A stretch of 64,000 nt of DNA from contig NZ_CM001436.1 in assembly GCF_000243255.1 (NCBI RefSeq), positions 248,692 to 312,691 on the forward strand. Direction: 5' to 3'. Below are positions 44,883-52,613 of this stretch, piece by piece; position 1 is the first letter of the stretch; each line of letters opens with the position of its first letter. The stretch comes from Methanoplanus limicola DSM 2279 (GTDB taxonomy: Archaea > Halobacteriota > Methanomicrobia > Methanomicrobiales > Methanomicrobiaceae). The position numbers and the translations under genes are program-made. The notes below the pieces were generated by a model that was not told the DNA's origin, did no database searches, and was given only the letters and a program-made list of their open reading frames with translations.

Positions 44883-45797
44883 ATGACAAAACAAAACTTT
44901 CCACCCAAAATTATCACACCGGATGGCTCTTTCATCATGTCTCCTAAAAACGACTTTGCCTTTCGGCTGCTGTTTGGGGATGAGAAGAACAAGGAGATCA
45001 CAATAGCCTTTTTAAGGGCCATGCTTAAAATTCCGGTTAAGGACATTAAGATAAAAGATCCCTTTCTTCTTAAGCAGATGGCCGGAGATAAAACGGGGAT
45101 ACTGGACATCCGGATTGTTCTGGACTCAGGAGTGCAGGTGGATGTGGAAATTCAGCTGAGTGATCATCCGGCAATCAGGGAGAGGGTGCTGTTTTATAAC
45201 TCAAGGCTGTATACATCGCAGCTCTCATCCGGATACGGGTATCATTTACTTAAAAAGACCATCTCTCTGGTAATTCTCGATTATAATCTCTTTAAGGTTG
45301 AACCGATGCATACTACATTCAGGCATTATGACCAGGATAATGAGATAGAACTTACAGATGTCCAGGAAGTGCATATTGTTGAACTACCAAAACTTAAATA
45401 TCATCAGAAACAACATAGAAACAATCCGGAAATACCGTGGCTGATGTTTCTTAATGCAGCAACAAAGGAGGAATTAATAATGGCCGCAGATGCTGAACCC
45501 AAAGTCGCAAAGGCGTATGACCGCTTACGTGATATGAGTGAAGATGAAGAGAGCAGAAGGGCATATGAAGAGAGAATAACCGAGATAATTGAGGTTGATC
45601 TCAGGATGCAGGCTGCTGAGGAGAGAGGAGAGCTTAGAGGAGAAATAAAAGGGAGAGAAGAAGGAATTATAGAAGAACGCATCAATCAGGCAAAAAGCCT
45701 GATCTCACTTGGAATGGATGACGATTTCATAATGACGGTGACTAAACTTTCTGAAGATGAAATATTACACCTTAGATCTGAAGTTGAATCCGAATAA
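44883..45797 (+). CDS. rpn: Rpn-family PD-(D/E)XK nuclease, copy 2
   Basis: 304 residues, very close to copy 1 over the nuclease part and the first half of the C-terminal module. It differs in the end: one GREEG unit, then IIEERINQAKSLISLGMDDD and a different last helix (SEDEILHLRSEVESE). D...ExQ residues kept. Internal ribosome site at the same codon. Confidence 0.92.
   Translation: MTKQNFPPKIITPDGSFIMSPKNDFAFRLLFGDEKNKEITIAFLRAMLKIPVKDIKIKDPFLLKQMAGDKTGILDIRIVLDSGVQVDVEIQLSDHPAIRERVLFYNSRLYTSQLSSGYGYHLLKKTISLVILDYNLFKVEPMHTTFRHYDQDNEIELTDVQEVHIVELPKLKYHQKQHRNNPEIPWLMFLNAATKEELIMAADAEPKVAKAYDRLRDMSEDEESRRAYEERITEIIEVDLRMQAAEERGELRGEIKGREEGIIEERINQAKSLISLGMDDDFIMTVTKLSEDEILHLRSEVESE
45464..45482 (+). 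promoter_or_regulatory. Internal ribosome site and ATG in rpn copy 2
   Basis: AAAGGAGG (45464-45471) and ATG at 45480, codon 200. Would give a 105-residue product. Confidence 0.7.
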
Positions 45798-45904
45798 AAA
45801 CCCGGAGTTAATCTATAATCCTCCGGAAATATATTTTTCACAGACATTTTTATATCCCGGCATTGTTCATACTTTCTCCGGACCTTCTACACCCTCACTT
45901 TTCA

Positions 45905-46003
45905 GATGATAAACAACATAAGAACAATCCGGAAATACCTATGAATGATATTTCTTAATCAGAGCAACAAAGGAGGAATTAATGATGGCTGCAAAAGCTG
46001 TGT
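45905..46003 (+). pseudogene. rpn C-module remnant
   Basis: Decayed DNA from the rpn segment around codon 185-205 (aacaatccggaaatacc, then gcaacaaaggaggaatt and ATGATGGCTGCAAAAGC). The ribosome site is kept but the frame soon runs into hairpin repeat E8. Confidence 0.75.
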
Positions 46004-46105
46004 CAGCGGAGAAAAAGGTCTCCTAAAATCCACCCTATTAAATAAGTTTCAAAATGGGTGGCCCAGGCATCCATTCTGTGTCCGGATAAGCTCATTCTGT
46101 CGTTA
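46000..46105 (+). repeat. Multi-hairpin dispersed repeat, copy E8
   Basis: Stem A GGAG/CTCC; stem B CCACCC (46030-46035) with GGGTGG (46056-46061); stem C GGCAT (46066-46070) with GTGTC (46078-46082) paired through G-T wobbles, loop CCATTCT; tail ccggataagctcattctgtc. Confidence 0.8.
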
Positions 46106-46240
46106 TGAATGCTATATAATTGACCATCTCAGAAGAGTAAAGATAGCTCAGAATTCAGAGCATTGCAGTATGTCAGAAGAGAGTCATATTTATTAATTCG
46201 TGAGTCTAATTCACCAGCTAATATATTCAGAGAGACAAAA

Positions 46241-46440
46241 ATGACAGAAATAACCATAACAGTCCCTCAGCACATCATCCAGGCATTAGCCTTCCTCCGG
46301 ATAACTTACAGGCAGAGCTTAAGCAGGAATTTGCACTTGCCCCGTATCAGAGGGGAATATTACCGTCCGGAAAAACCTGTGAACTTGCGGAAATGAAAAG
46401 ATGGGAATTCAGAAGAGCTTCTTGGCAAAAGACCAAGGGG
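46241..46440 (+). pseudogene. UPF0175-family antitoxin, frameshifted
   Basis: Starts MTEITITVPQHIIQAL, then continues in another frame from about 46288: LPPDNLQAELKQEFALAPY, QRGILPSGKTCELAEMKRWEF. Together they make a normal UPF0175 antitoxin, so one base has been lost or gained near 46288. Its 3' end runs into a vapC fragment. Confidence 0.8.
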
Positions 46441-46454
46441 TTTTATGCTTATCC

Positions 46455-46684
46455 ATATAAAGAAAATAAATGACATTCTGAGTGTAATCCCTGTTTTTGA
46501 ATTCAATAATGATTATTATCCGGCATATGGGGAACTATCAGCAAGGCTTGAAAAGAAAGGAACTCCGATTGGTAAATTTGACAAACTGATTGCAGCCATT
46601 GCCCTTTATCACGGTGCAAAGGTTTTGACAAATAATACTAAAGATTTTTCAAGAGTGCCCACACTTGAGATTATTAATCATTAA
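46455..46684 (+). pseudogene. vapC: vapC 3' fragment
   Basis: Encodes KKINDILSVIPVFEF, NDYYPAYGELSARLEKKG, GKFDKLIAAIALYHGAK, LTNNTKDFSRV: the second half of a VapC close to the 34171 copy. The first half is missing. Confidence 0.88.
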
Positions 46685-46839
46685 CATTACAGACATCAAT
46701 CCAATCATTTTTTTGACGAATCACATCCGGAAATTATGGTTTCATGTCTGTGATACCTCATATATGCACCGAAGTGCTTTATCTGGTTTCCATATGTCCT
46801 GCTGAAACACTCTGTAAACACTGGATGTCAGGTAGTAGA

Positions 46840-46960
46840 AGCGGAGAAAAAGACTCCCCCACCTGACTTCCCCTTGCGATATGTCCCAAAAAGGAGACCC
46901 AGGTATCCATTCTATACCCGGATGTGCTCATTCTGTCGTTATGAACACTAAAAAGAACTG
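46840..46960 (+). repeat. Multi-hairpin dispersed repeat, copy E9
   Basis: Stem A GGAG/CTCC; stem C GGTAT (46902-46906) with ATACC (46914-46918), loop CCATTCT. Both sides of stem C changed relative to GGCAC/GTGCC, keeping the pairs. Stem B is weak (TTCC/GGAG). Otherwise 46685-47091 shows no gene. Confidence 0.78.
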
Positions 46961-47091
46961 GTCAATATATTATCTCATAAAATTTGAGAAGAGTTATAAT
47001 GATTAAAAGTGATTAGAATAAATAAAAACAGATTAAAAACTAAAATTTTGATTATTGGAGAGACTATAGGGATAAAATAAGTGGTATATTT

Positions 47092-47502
47092 ATGATTGAA
47101 CCAACTGCAAGGAAATTGACTGATATTCAGTCACAGATAATTCTAAGTAGTGATCTCCCTGAAGATATTGGGATGGAGGGCAAAATCCGGGATCAGGGAA
47201 CACTGGATTATATCGTCAATGAATGGAACTGGAAGAATAATCTCTTTGAACATGCAGCCTGGCTATATTATAAAATTACTACATAACATCCTTTTTTTCA
47301 GGGGAACAAAAGAACAGCAGTTGCTGAAAATGTGTTGGCCACAAAAAACCTGTTAATTTCGGCTTCGGAGGAAGAAATTAAAAATTTTACAATAAATGTT
47401 GCAACATATAACGTAAAAAAATGTGGATATGAACTTTCAGTTGATGATGTAGAGGAATGGCTTAAAAATAACGTTAAGGAAGAACCCGGAAAAGAACTTT
47501 AG
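47092..47502 (+). pseudogene. doc: Doc-type Fic toxin interrupted by one in-frame stop
   Basis: 137 codons in one frame with a single TAA at 47284-47286. Before it: LTDIQSQIILSSDLPEDIG ... HAAWLYYKITT; directly after it HPFFQGNKRTAVAENVL, the Fic/Doc catalytic motif (HPFx[D/E]GNxR, here with Gln for the acidic residue), then a Doc-like end DDVEEWLKNNV. The stop falls three bases before the motif. Without readthrough no active toxin is made. Ends overlapping the opposite-strand small gene by 4 bases. Confidence 0.8.
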
Positions 47503-47651
47503 TGTTTTGCAAGCTCTCTGAATGAAACTTTATGACGTCTTAAAGTATCCTGCAGGGCCTCTCTCTCAAATTTGTTTAGCCCTTCATCCGGCTTTACAGT
47601 TCTTTTGCCCCGTGAAATGTTATATTCTGATTTATTAATTACTTTATTCAT
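47499..47651 (-). CDS. Conserved 50-residue small protein, second copy
   Basis: Same small protein as 42228-42380 (NKVINKSEYNISRGKRT... FRELAKH), complete, with similar upstream DNA to about 47800. Convergent with the doc pseudogene. Conservation of the frame in both copies is the main support. Confidence 0.6.
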   Translation of the reverse strand: MNKVINKSEYNISRGKRTVKPDEGLNKFEREALQDTLRRHKVSFRELAKH

Positions 47652-47801
47652 AGTCGGCTCACCCATCCTCTTTTCACTTATAATATTATATGCAAAGGAC
47701 CGATATTAATTTAACCATCAAAGCAGGACTTATGCAATACTGCCGGAATTATTGTTCAGGATCATATAATCGGCTATCCTAAACGGATTTACTGTCCAAT
47801 T

Positions 47802-47939
47802 GAGGCTGTTGCATGGTAACTTTTCTGTAGACTATAAGATAATTTCGCACGACAATTGTTTTTTTGTTGCCAATACTTTACCCAAATGTACCAATCATTT
47901 ATTCATTTGTCTATTAATTTTTATTCACGCAACAGCCTC
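47802..47939. mobile_element. MITE copy 1
   Basis: 138 bp, perfect 11-bp inverted ends GAGGCTGTTGC/GCAACAGCCTC, flanked by AATT on both sides (47798-47801, 47940-47943). The uninterrupted site is seen at 42520-42535 (ctgtccaattgctacag). No coding capacity. Left ~45 and right ~30 bp match the other copies. Confidence 0.92.
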
Positions 47940-48029
47940 AATTGCTACAGAATATACAATTTGTGATATTCTACTGACAAAACAGGACATATTCTATTTT
48001 TTGCTCTTGTGAAAAGTTCTGTTAAACAT

Positions 48030-48165
48030 TAAAGGGTGAGTGACTGATTACGGGAGAAAGGAATCTCCCTCTTCTCCTAAAACCCACCCCCATGCGACAG
48101 GTCACAAAAAGAGGTGGACTGGCACCACTTCTGTGCCCGGATTGATTTTTGTTGTTATGGACATT
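48030..48165 (+). repeat. Multi-hairpin dispersed repeat, copy E10
   Basis: Stem A GGAGAA/TTCTCC; stem B CCACC (48084-48088) with GGTGG (48113-48117), loop CATGCGACAGGTCAC; stem C GGCAC (48121-48125) with GTGCC (48133-48137), loop CACTTCT. Confidence 0.85.
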
Positions 48166-48289
48166 ACAAAGATCTAACCAATATGTTTCCTCAGAAAATT
48201 GGAGAAGAGTCCTTAAACATAAATGATAGTTTGAATAAGGGACAAATTAAAATAACCTCCGGTCAATACTCCTCTTCCATAATTAAGAG

Positions 48290-48425
48290 GGATCCAATGC
48301 AAGGGAGGGGAGACCCCTCCCTTGAACCCACCCCCAATAGGATAGGTCACAGAAGGGGTGGACAGGCACCCCTTCTGTGCCCGGGTCAATTTTTGTCGCT
48401 ATGAACGCTACAAATATCAGGTAAA
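48290..48425 (+). repeat. Multi-hairpin dispersed repeat, copy E11
   Basis: Best-paired member. Stem A AAGGGAGGGG/CCCCTCCCTT (48301-48323); stem B CCACCCC (48328-48334) with GGGGTGG (48355-48361); stem C GGCAC (48365-48369) with GTGCC (48377-48381), loop CCCTTCT; tail ccgggtcaatttttgtcgc. Confidence 0.88.
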
Positions 48426-48457
48426 TATACTCTTTCAGAAAATTGGAGAAGAGTCAT

Positions 48458-48513
48458 TTAAATTAACTGCAAAAACAACTTCTTTTGGCAAAAAACTAAT
48501 TATATATAAATAG
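48458..48513 (+). pseudogene. 3' fragment of the small helical protein gene
   Basis: Encodes FKLTAKTTSFGKKLIIYK-stop, the end of the 36333 protein, joined upstream to hairpin repeat DNA. Confidence 0.85.
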
Positions 48514-48519
48514 CTTCAG

Positions 48520-48672
48520 ATGAGACTCAAAGGTATAGGCTGGATCTTCAAATTCAAAGGGTTGGGTTTTACCCATAATAATCCAATAATATCAATCACC
48601 GGGAGAAAATATTTGAAGAACAAGCAAAGAATTAATAATAGAAAATACAATATATATATCTGTAAATTCTGA
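48520..48672 (+). CDS. Small protein sharing the (M)xLKGIGWI leader, second copy
   Basis: 50 residues: MRLKGIGWIFKFKGLGF... then a basic tail. Closely related to 32806-32949, with a later stop because of a two-base length change in the TATATA run. Precedes the 55-residue membrane gene. Confidence 0.4.
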   Translation: MRLKGIGWIFKFKGLGFTHNNPIISITGRKYLKNKQRINNRKYNIYICKF

Positions 48673-48677
48673 TTGCT

Positions 48678-48845
48678 ATGGTATTATCAAATATAATTAC
48701 AGCTGGATTACAATTGTTTTTAGGCTCTGCAAGTATAATTGCAATGCTGTCGAATTCATTGCTCATAGGTCTTGGATTTATGTATGCATTTGTACTTTTT
48801 AATGTATATATAAGCAAAAAGAGTCAGGTAATTCATAATAAGTAG
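48678..48845 (+). CDS. 55-residue membrane protein, third copy
   Basis: Differs from 32962 by a few residues (e.g. MVLSNIITAG, end VIHNK). Two bases before the 209-residue membrane gene. Confidence 0.68.
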   Translation: MVLSNIITAGLQLFLGSASIIAMLSNSLLIGLGFMYAFVLFNVYISKKSQVIHNK

Positions 48846-48847
48846 TT

Positions 48848-49477
48848 ATGATGGATGAACTATCCGGTTTTTTATATCCTCCAACAATATCCTTATTGCT
48901 TGTAATATTTTTCTGTCTGACAATATTTTATGTTCTTCCCTGGTTATCAGAGCAAATTTCTTTTATAGGGGTATATCATAATTACAAAACAAATAATGAA
49001 AAGCAAAGGAAAAAGAAGATATTAAAGGTTTATTTTTTAGTTTCTGTACCTTTGATGTCATCGTACATCTTAATACTGAATTCTTTGCAGATTACGCTTG
49101 ATGCATTCATTGCATTCACAATTGTAGCTACGACAATGGGTACGCTGCTTGTAATCAGAATTCATGGAAATCCTTCCAAAGATCAGGTTTCTTTTAAGAA
49201 ACTGTTTCCTCCGGGAAAAAGACACGAAATTGTTGAACAGCACAGGGAAAGAATATTATCCTTTATCTTCTCATTAATAGCAGCTCAGGTCATAATTGCT
49301 CTTCTTTCTTTCTGTTATGGTGCCTACCTTAATGTACAATATGAAATTGAGCTGAATACAACGCTGTTACTGTTCTTTGCAGTTATCTACATTGGTGGCC
49401 TTTATTTAATATGCTGGTATGGAGAAAAATATCTGAAAGAGAATCCTCCGGAAAATAAAATCGACTACATTGAATAG
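48848..49477 (+). CDS. Hypothetical five-helix membrane protein, second copy
   Basis: 209 residues, differing from 33132-33761 at only a few positions (YKTNNEK, TIVATTMG, PPENKIDY). The block 48458-49490 as a whole is a near-duplicate of 32745-33775, indicating a recent segmental duplication about 16 kb apart. A MITE lies 20 bp after the stop. Confidence 0.7.
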   Translation: MMDELSGFLYPPTISLLLVIFFCLTIFYVLPWLSEQISFIGVYHNYKTNNEKQRKKKILKVYFLVSVPLMSSYILILNSLQITLDAFIAFTIVATTMGTLLVIRIHGNPSKDQVSFKKLFPPGKRHEIVEQHRERILSFIFSLIAAQVIIALLSFCYGAYLNVQYEIELNTTLLLFFAVIYIGGLYLICWYGEKYLKENPPENKIDYIE

Positions 49478-49496
49478 TGTAATGGACTTATGAGAA

Positions 49497-49634
49497 GAGG
49501 CTGTTGCACGGTTATTTTTCTATAGACAATAAGATAATTTTACAGGACAATTGTCTGGTTTTTGGAGAATATTGTCCCACAGCCACTAATTATTTATACA
49601 TTTATCCATCAAATTTTATTCACGCAACAGCCTC
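49497..49634. mobile_element. MITE copy 2
   Basis: 138 bp, ends GAGGCTGTTGC/GCAACAGCCTC, target duplication AGAA (49493-49496, 49635-49638). The corresponding site without insertion is at ~33775 (cttatgggaaattatt). Confidence 0.92.
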
Positions 49635-49649
49635 AGAAATTATTACAAA

Positions 49650-49755
49650 TTCAATGTTGCAGAGTGAGTAACTGATTACGGGAGAGAGGATGATCCTACC
49701 TTGAACCCACCCTCATGTGATATGTACCAAAAAGGGATGGGCCAGGCACCCCTTT
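49650..49755 (+). repeat. Multi-hairpin dispersed repeat, copy E12 (truncated)
   Basis: Matches E3 from gttgcagagtgagtaactg through CCCACCCTCATGTGATATGT and ggccaggcacccctt, where stem C is cut and dispersed repeat copy B begins. Confidence 0.8.
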
Positions 49756-49997
49756 TTCCACTTTTCCGGCAACCCCTGCAAAACCCTGTGAATCCCTGCC
49801 GGCCCTTGTGAAACCCTGTGAAACCCTGTGAAAGTATCACTTTGAGGACACGCCCTGACCTCAGGGCTTTTCGCTAATGCAACAGCTAATAGCCAACAGC
49901 AAATACAATAGTCAATAACCGACAGCCCGGCTAACAACTCAGCCAACAACTCAGCCATCAGGAATACCCTTCCGGGTATTCACAGCAGGCAGAAACC
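49756..49997 (+). repeat. Dispersed repeat, copy B
   Basis: Second copy of the element at 29791-30061, with the same two hairpins. Here a short 'aaaccctgtg' repeat is expanded near 49786-49830, while the acagcaaataca array has one unit. Joined directly to hairpin repeat E12. Confidence 0.85.
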
Positions 49998-50142
49998 GCT
50001 GGAACCATAATATACCCACAATCCAAAAAGAAGTTCATGTACTGGCAATGTATAGATGAGGTATAGATCATGTATGGATGAGGTGTAGGATATGCACAGA
50101 TTATGTAAAGACAATTTACAGACATGACCTGCCGGAAAGGAT

Positions 50143-50161
50143 GTTCAGTGTCAAACTGAAC
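50143..50161. repeat. GTTCAGT box
   Basis: GTTCAGTGTCAAACTGAAC, arms GTTCAGT/ACTGAAC. Its reverse complement occurs at 55200-55218 (one mismatch), so the two boxes face each other around the eastern rpn cluster. Confidence 0.6.
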
Positions 50162-50245
50162 ATGTGTTCAATTCAGGGGCAATATACACAGCCCATAAAT
50201 AATATATTCTTTTAATGAAGTTTTTAATGAAGCTTTTAAGGATTT

Positions 50246-50267
50246 AAAACTCAAAAAATTGAGTTTT
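50246..50267. terminator. Hairpin with A/T arms
   Basis: AAAACTCAA, loop AAAA, TTGAGTTTT. Symmetric terminator-like structure, but no gene ends right before it. 49998-50400 is otherwise without a gene. Confidence 0.35.
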
Positions 50268-50472
50268 TACTTTCACTCCACGCGGAAACAGTTCTTATAC
50301 AAAAGAGACAAACACAATCAGGAGAACCGGCAGTGAGACCTGGGAGATTAACAGATTATGATAATCAGAGATCAACGGAACCGGAAACTGAAAAGAGAAT
50401 AAGTGACCGGAAGACGAATCAAAGGCAGTTGGATCAATTACGTTAGAATCAGCAGCAGTTGAATCAATAGCA

Positions 50473-51342
50473 GTGAAATCAATAGCGTCAGAATCGGTTG
50501 AAGAGAAATCAGCCGAAAAGGGGACAGAAAATATGAGAGTAAATGTGGATGATGAACCGGAAGGGAAGAGAGATGAGAGAAGAAAAGGGCCGGAAGACGA
50601 ATCAACGGCAGTTGAATCAACGGCAGTGAAATCAACGGTGTCAGAATCGGTTGAAGAAAAATCAGTCAAAAAGGGGACAGAAAATATGAGAGTAAATGTG
50701 GATGATGAATCAGCGGACCTGAACGTAAGAGGAGAAAGTGAAAGAGAAGAAAGAGCAGAGGAATTAAAAAAAGCAGAAAGTTCAGGAAAAAAGAGAGCAG
50801 AGGAATTAAAGGGAGGTGATAAAGGAGAAGTGAGAGAGAGATTAAAAGCTGTCTATTATGACTTTGAGGCTGAAACAGGAGATATGATCGTGAGTGATAC
50901 CGGAATTTGTGCCGGATGTGGGGCAGGAACCGGAACGGCATATCCGGCCAGTAATAATGGCAGGAATTACGGCAACAACTTCGGATACAAACCGAACTCC
51001 AACCTCAAATCCATAACAGATTCAGAAAAATATTACATTTCTGATCCAGGAAAAGAACTCATAACCAGCCCTAAGGAGGAGACCGGTCCTAATGAGGAAA
51101 CCGATCCTAACGAGAAAGCCTGTCCTGCAAAAAGCTCAGGCAAGGCAACCAGTTCTGTAAGCAGTTACAATAAAGCAGCTGATACCGGAAAAGAACTTGA
51201 CGGCGGGATGTATCCTCTCTTTTTACTTCCAAAGAGAGTGTCAGACATCATTAAAGAACACGGCAACAACTTCCGGACGATGAATATCAGAAGAACGGGC
51301 CGGCATAATTATAAGATCTCTTTCACCATTGCAGAGAGATAG
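50473..51342 (+). CDS. Hypothetical repeat-containing acidic protein
   Basis: 289 residues from a GTG at 50473; ATG 50533 is another possible start, and the frame is closed by a TGA at 50404. Two ~50-residue repeats (SESVEEKSAEKGTENMRVNV and SESVEEKSVKKGTENMRVNV cores) open it. The middle is low-complexity with CAGCGAGTGTAY and an Asn/Gly stretch. The last ~45 residues, beginning YPLFLLPKRVSDIIKEH, look folded and basic. Not recognised. The unit structure at DNA level begins before the start codon, so the gene may be an eroded longer form. Confidence 0.45.
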   Translation: MKSIASESVEEKSAEKGTENMRVNVDDEPEGKRDERRKGPEDESTAVESTAVKSTVSESVEEKSVKKGTENMRVNVDDESADLNVRGESEREERAEELKKAESSGKKRAEELKGGDKGEVRERLKAVYYDFEAETGDMIVSDTGICAGCGAGTGTAYPASNNGRNYGNNFGYKPNSNLKSITDSEKYYISDPGKELITSPKEETGPNEETDPNEKACPAKSSGKATSSVSSYNKAADTGKELDGGMYPLFLLPKRVSDIIKEHGNNFRTMNIRRTGRHNYKISFTIAER

Positions 51343-51374
51343 CACAGAAAAATAAGGCAGAAAAAGAGCACAGG

Positions 51375-51450
51375 GAAATGAAACAGAAGAGGTGGACAGA
51401 CACCCATTCTGTTCCCTGATTGATTTTTTGTTGCTATGAATACCACAGAG
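51375..51450 (+). repeat. Multi-hairpin dispersed repeat, copy E13 (3' part only)
   Basis: Keeps gaggtggacagacacccattctgtt and the tail tgattgattttttgttgctatgaa; stems A and B are missing. Upstream of rpn copy 3. Confidence 0.65.
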
Positions 51451-51558
51451 ACCTGATCCATATACCATCTCAGAAATCCTGAGAAGAGCTATATCAATGA
51501 ATATCTGAGATATTAATGAAGTTTTGAAATTCAGGCATTATTCAACCGGATTTTTATC

Positions 51559-52437
51559 ATGACAAAACGTAACTTCCCACCTAAAATAGCCACACCGGAT
51601 GGCTCCTTCATCATGTCTCCAAAAAACGACTTTGCCTTTCGGCTGTTATTTGGAGATGAGAAGAACAAAGAGATCACAATAGCCTTTCTAAGGGCCATGC
51701 TTCAGATCCCAATTGAAGACATCAAAATTAAAGATCCCTTTCTTCTTAAGCAGAAGGCCGGAGATAAAACCGGAATACTGGACATCAGGATAGTCCTGGA
51801 TTCAGGGGTTCAGGTGGATGTGGAAATTCAGTTGAGGGATCATCCGGCAATAAGGAGGAGAATTCTGTATTATAACTCAAAGCTGTATACATCACAGATC
51901 TCAGCAGGAGATGGGTATCACCTGCTTAATAAGACTATATCTCTGGTTATTCTCGATTATAACCTCCTTGATATTGAATATATGCATACTATTTTCAGGC
52001 CTTCTGACCTGAGGTACGGGATAGAACTGGCAGATGCCCAGGAAGTGCATATTGTTGAACTACCAAAACTTAAATATTATCGACAACAACATAAGGACGA
52101 TCCGGAAATCCCGTGGCTAATGTTTTTAAACGCAGCAACAAAGGAGGAATTAATAATGGCCGCAGAAGCTGAACCCAAAGTCGCGAAGGCATATGACCGC
52201 TTACGTGATATGAGTGAAGATGAAGAGAGCAGAAGGGCATATGAAGAGAGAATAACCGAGATAATCGAGGTTGATCTCAGGATGCAGGCAGCTGAGGAGA
52301 GAGGAGAGGAAAATAAAGGTAATCGTGATGCTAAAAACATGATCTTACTTGGGATGGATGATGAGATCATAATGAAAGTTACAGAACTTCCGGCAGAAAA
52401 AATAGCTCAGCTAAGATCTGAAGTTGAATCAAAATAA
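51559..52437 (+). CDS. rpn: Rpn-family PD-(D/E)XK nuclease, copy 3
   Basis: 292 residues, the shortest full copy because it lacks the RGEI/GREEG repeats (ERGEENKGNRDAKNMILLGM instead). Nuclease motifs as in copy 1 (NDFAFRLLFGDEKN; GILDIRIVLDSG; VDVEIQL). The nuclease part is of a second subtype (IPIEDIKIK, RRRILYYNSKLYTSQISAG) shared with copy 4. Internal ribosome site at codon 200. Confidence 0.92.
   Translation: MTKRNFPPKIATPDGSFIMSPKNDFAFRLLFGDEKNKEITIAFLRAMLQIPIEDIKIKDPFLLKQKAGDKTGILDIRIVLDSGVQVDVEIQLRDHPAIRRRILYYNSKLYTSQISAGDGYHLLNKTISLVILDYNLLDIEYMHTIFRPSDLRYGIELADAQEVHIVELPKLKYYRQQHKDDPEIPWLMFLNAATKEELIMAAEAEPKVAKAYDRLRDMSEDEESRRAYEERITEIIEVDLRMQAAEERGEENKGNRDAKNMILLGMDDEIIMKVTELPAEKIAQLRSEVESK
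52140..52158 (+). promoter_or_regulatory. Internal ribosome site and ATG in rpn copy 3
   Basis: AAAGGAGG (52140-52147) and ATG at 52156, codon 200; product would be 93 residues. Confidence 0.7.
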
Positions 52438-52613
52438 AAAGCGGCGATTAACCTTTAACTTTCTGAAAAATATCTTATCCAAATACTTTTCGTTATCCCC
52501 GTATTACCCACACCATCCATGACAGGCATATCATATGGATGGTTCAACATAAGAACAATCCGGAAATCCCGTGGCTAATGTTTTTAAACGCAGCAACAAA
52601 GGAGGAATTAATA

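Noticed and set aside
46163-46396. 77-codon frame containing MTEITITVPQ
   Set aside because: The genuine UPF0175 start is at 46241 and the frame shifts after ~16 codons, so the ORF as such is not the protein.
47284-47286. Recoding of the stop inside doc
   Set aside because: It is TAA, not the amber codon used for pyrrolysine, and no recoding signal is visible; a nonsense mutation is simpler.
48114-48404. 96-codon open frame
   Set aside because: It runs through two copies of the multi-hairpin repeat and has no conserved product; the frame is open by chance.
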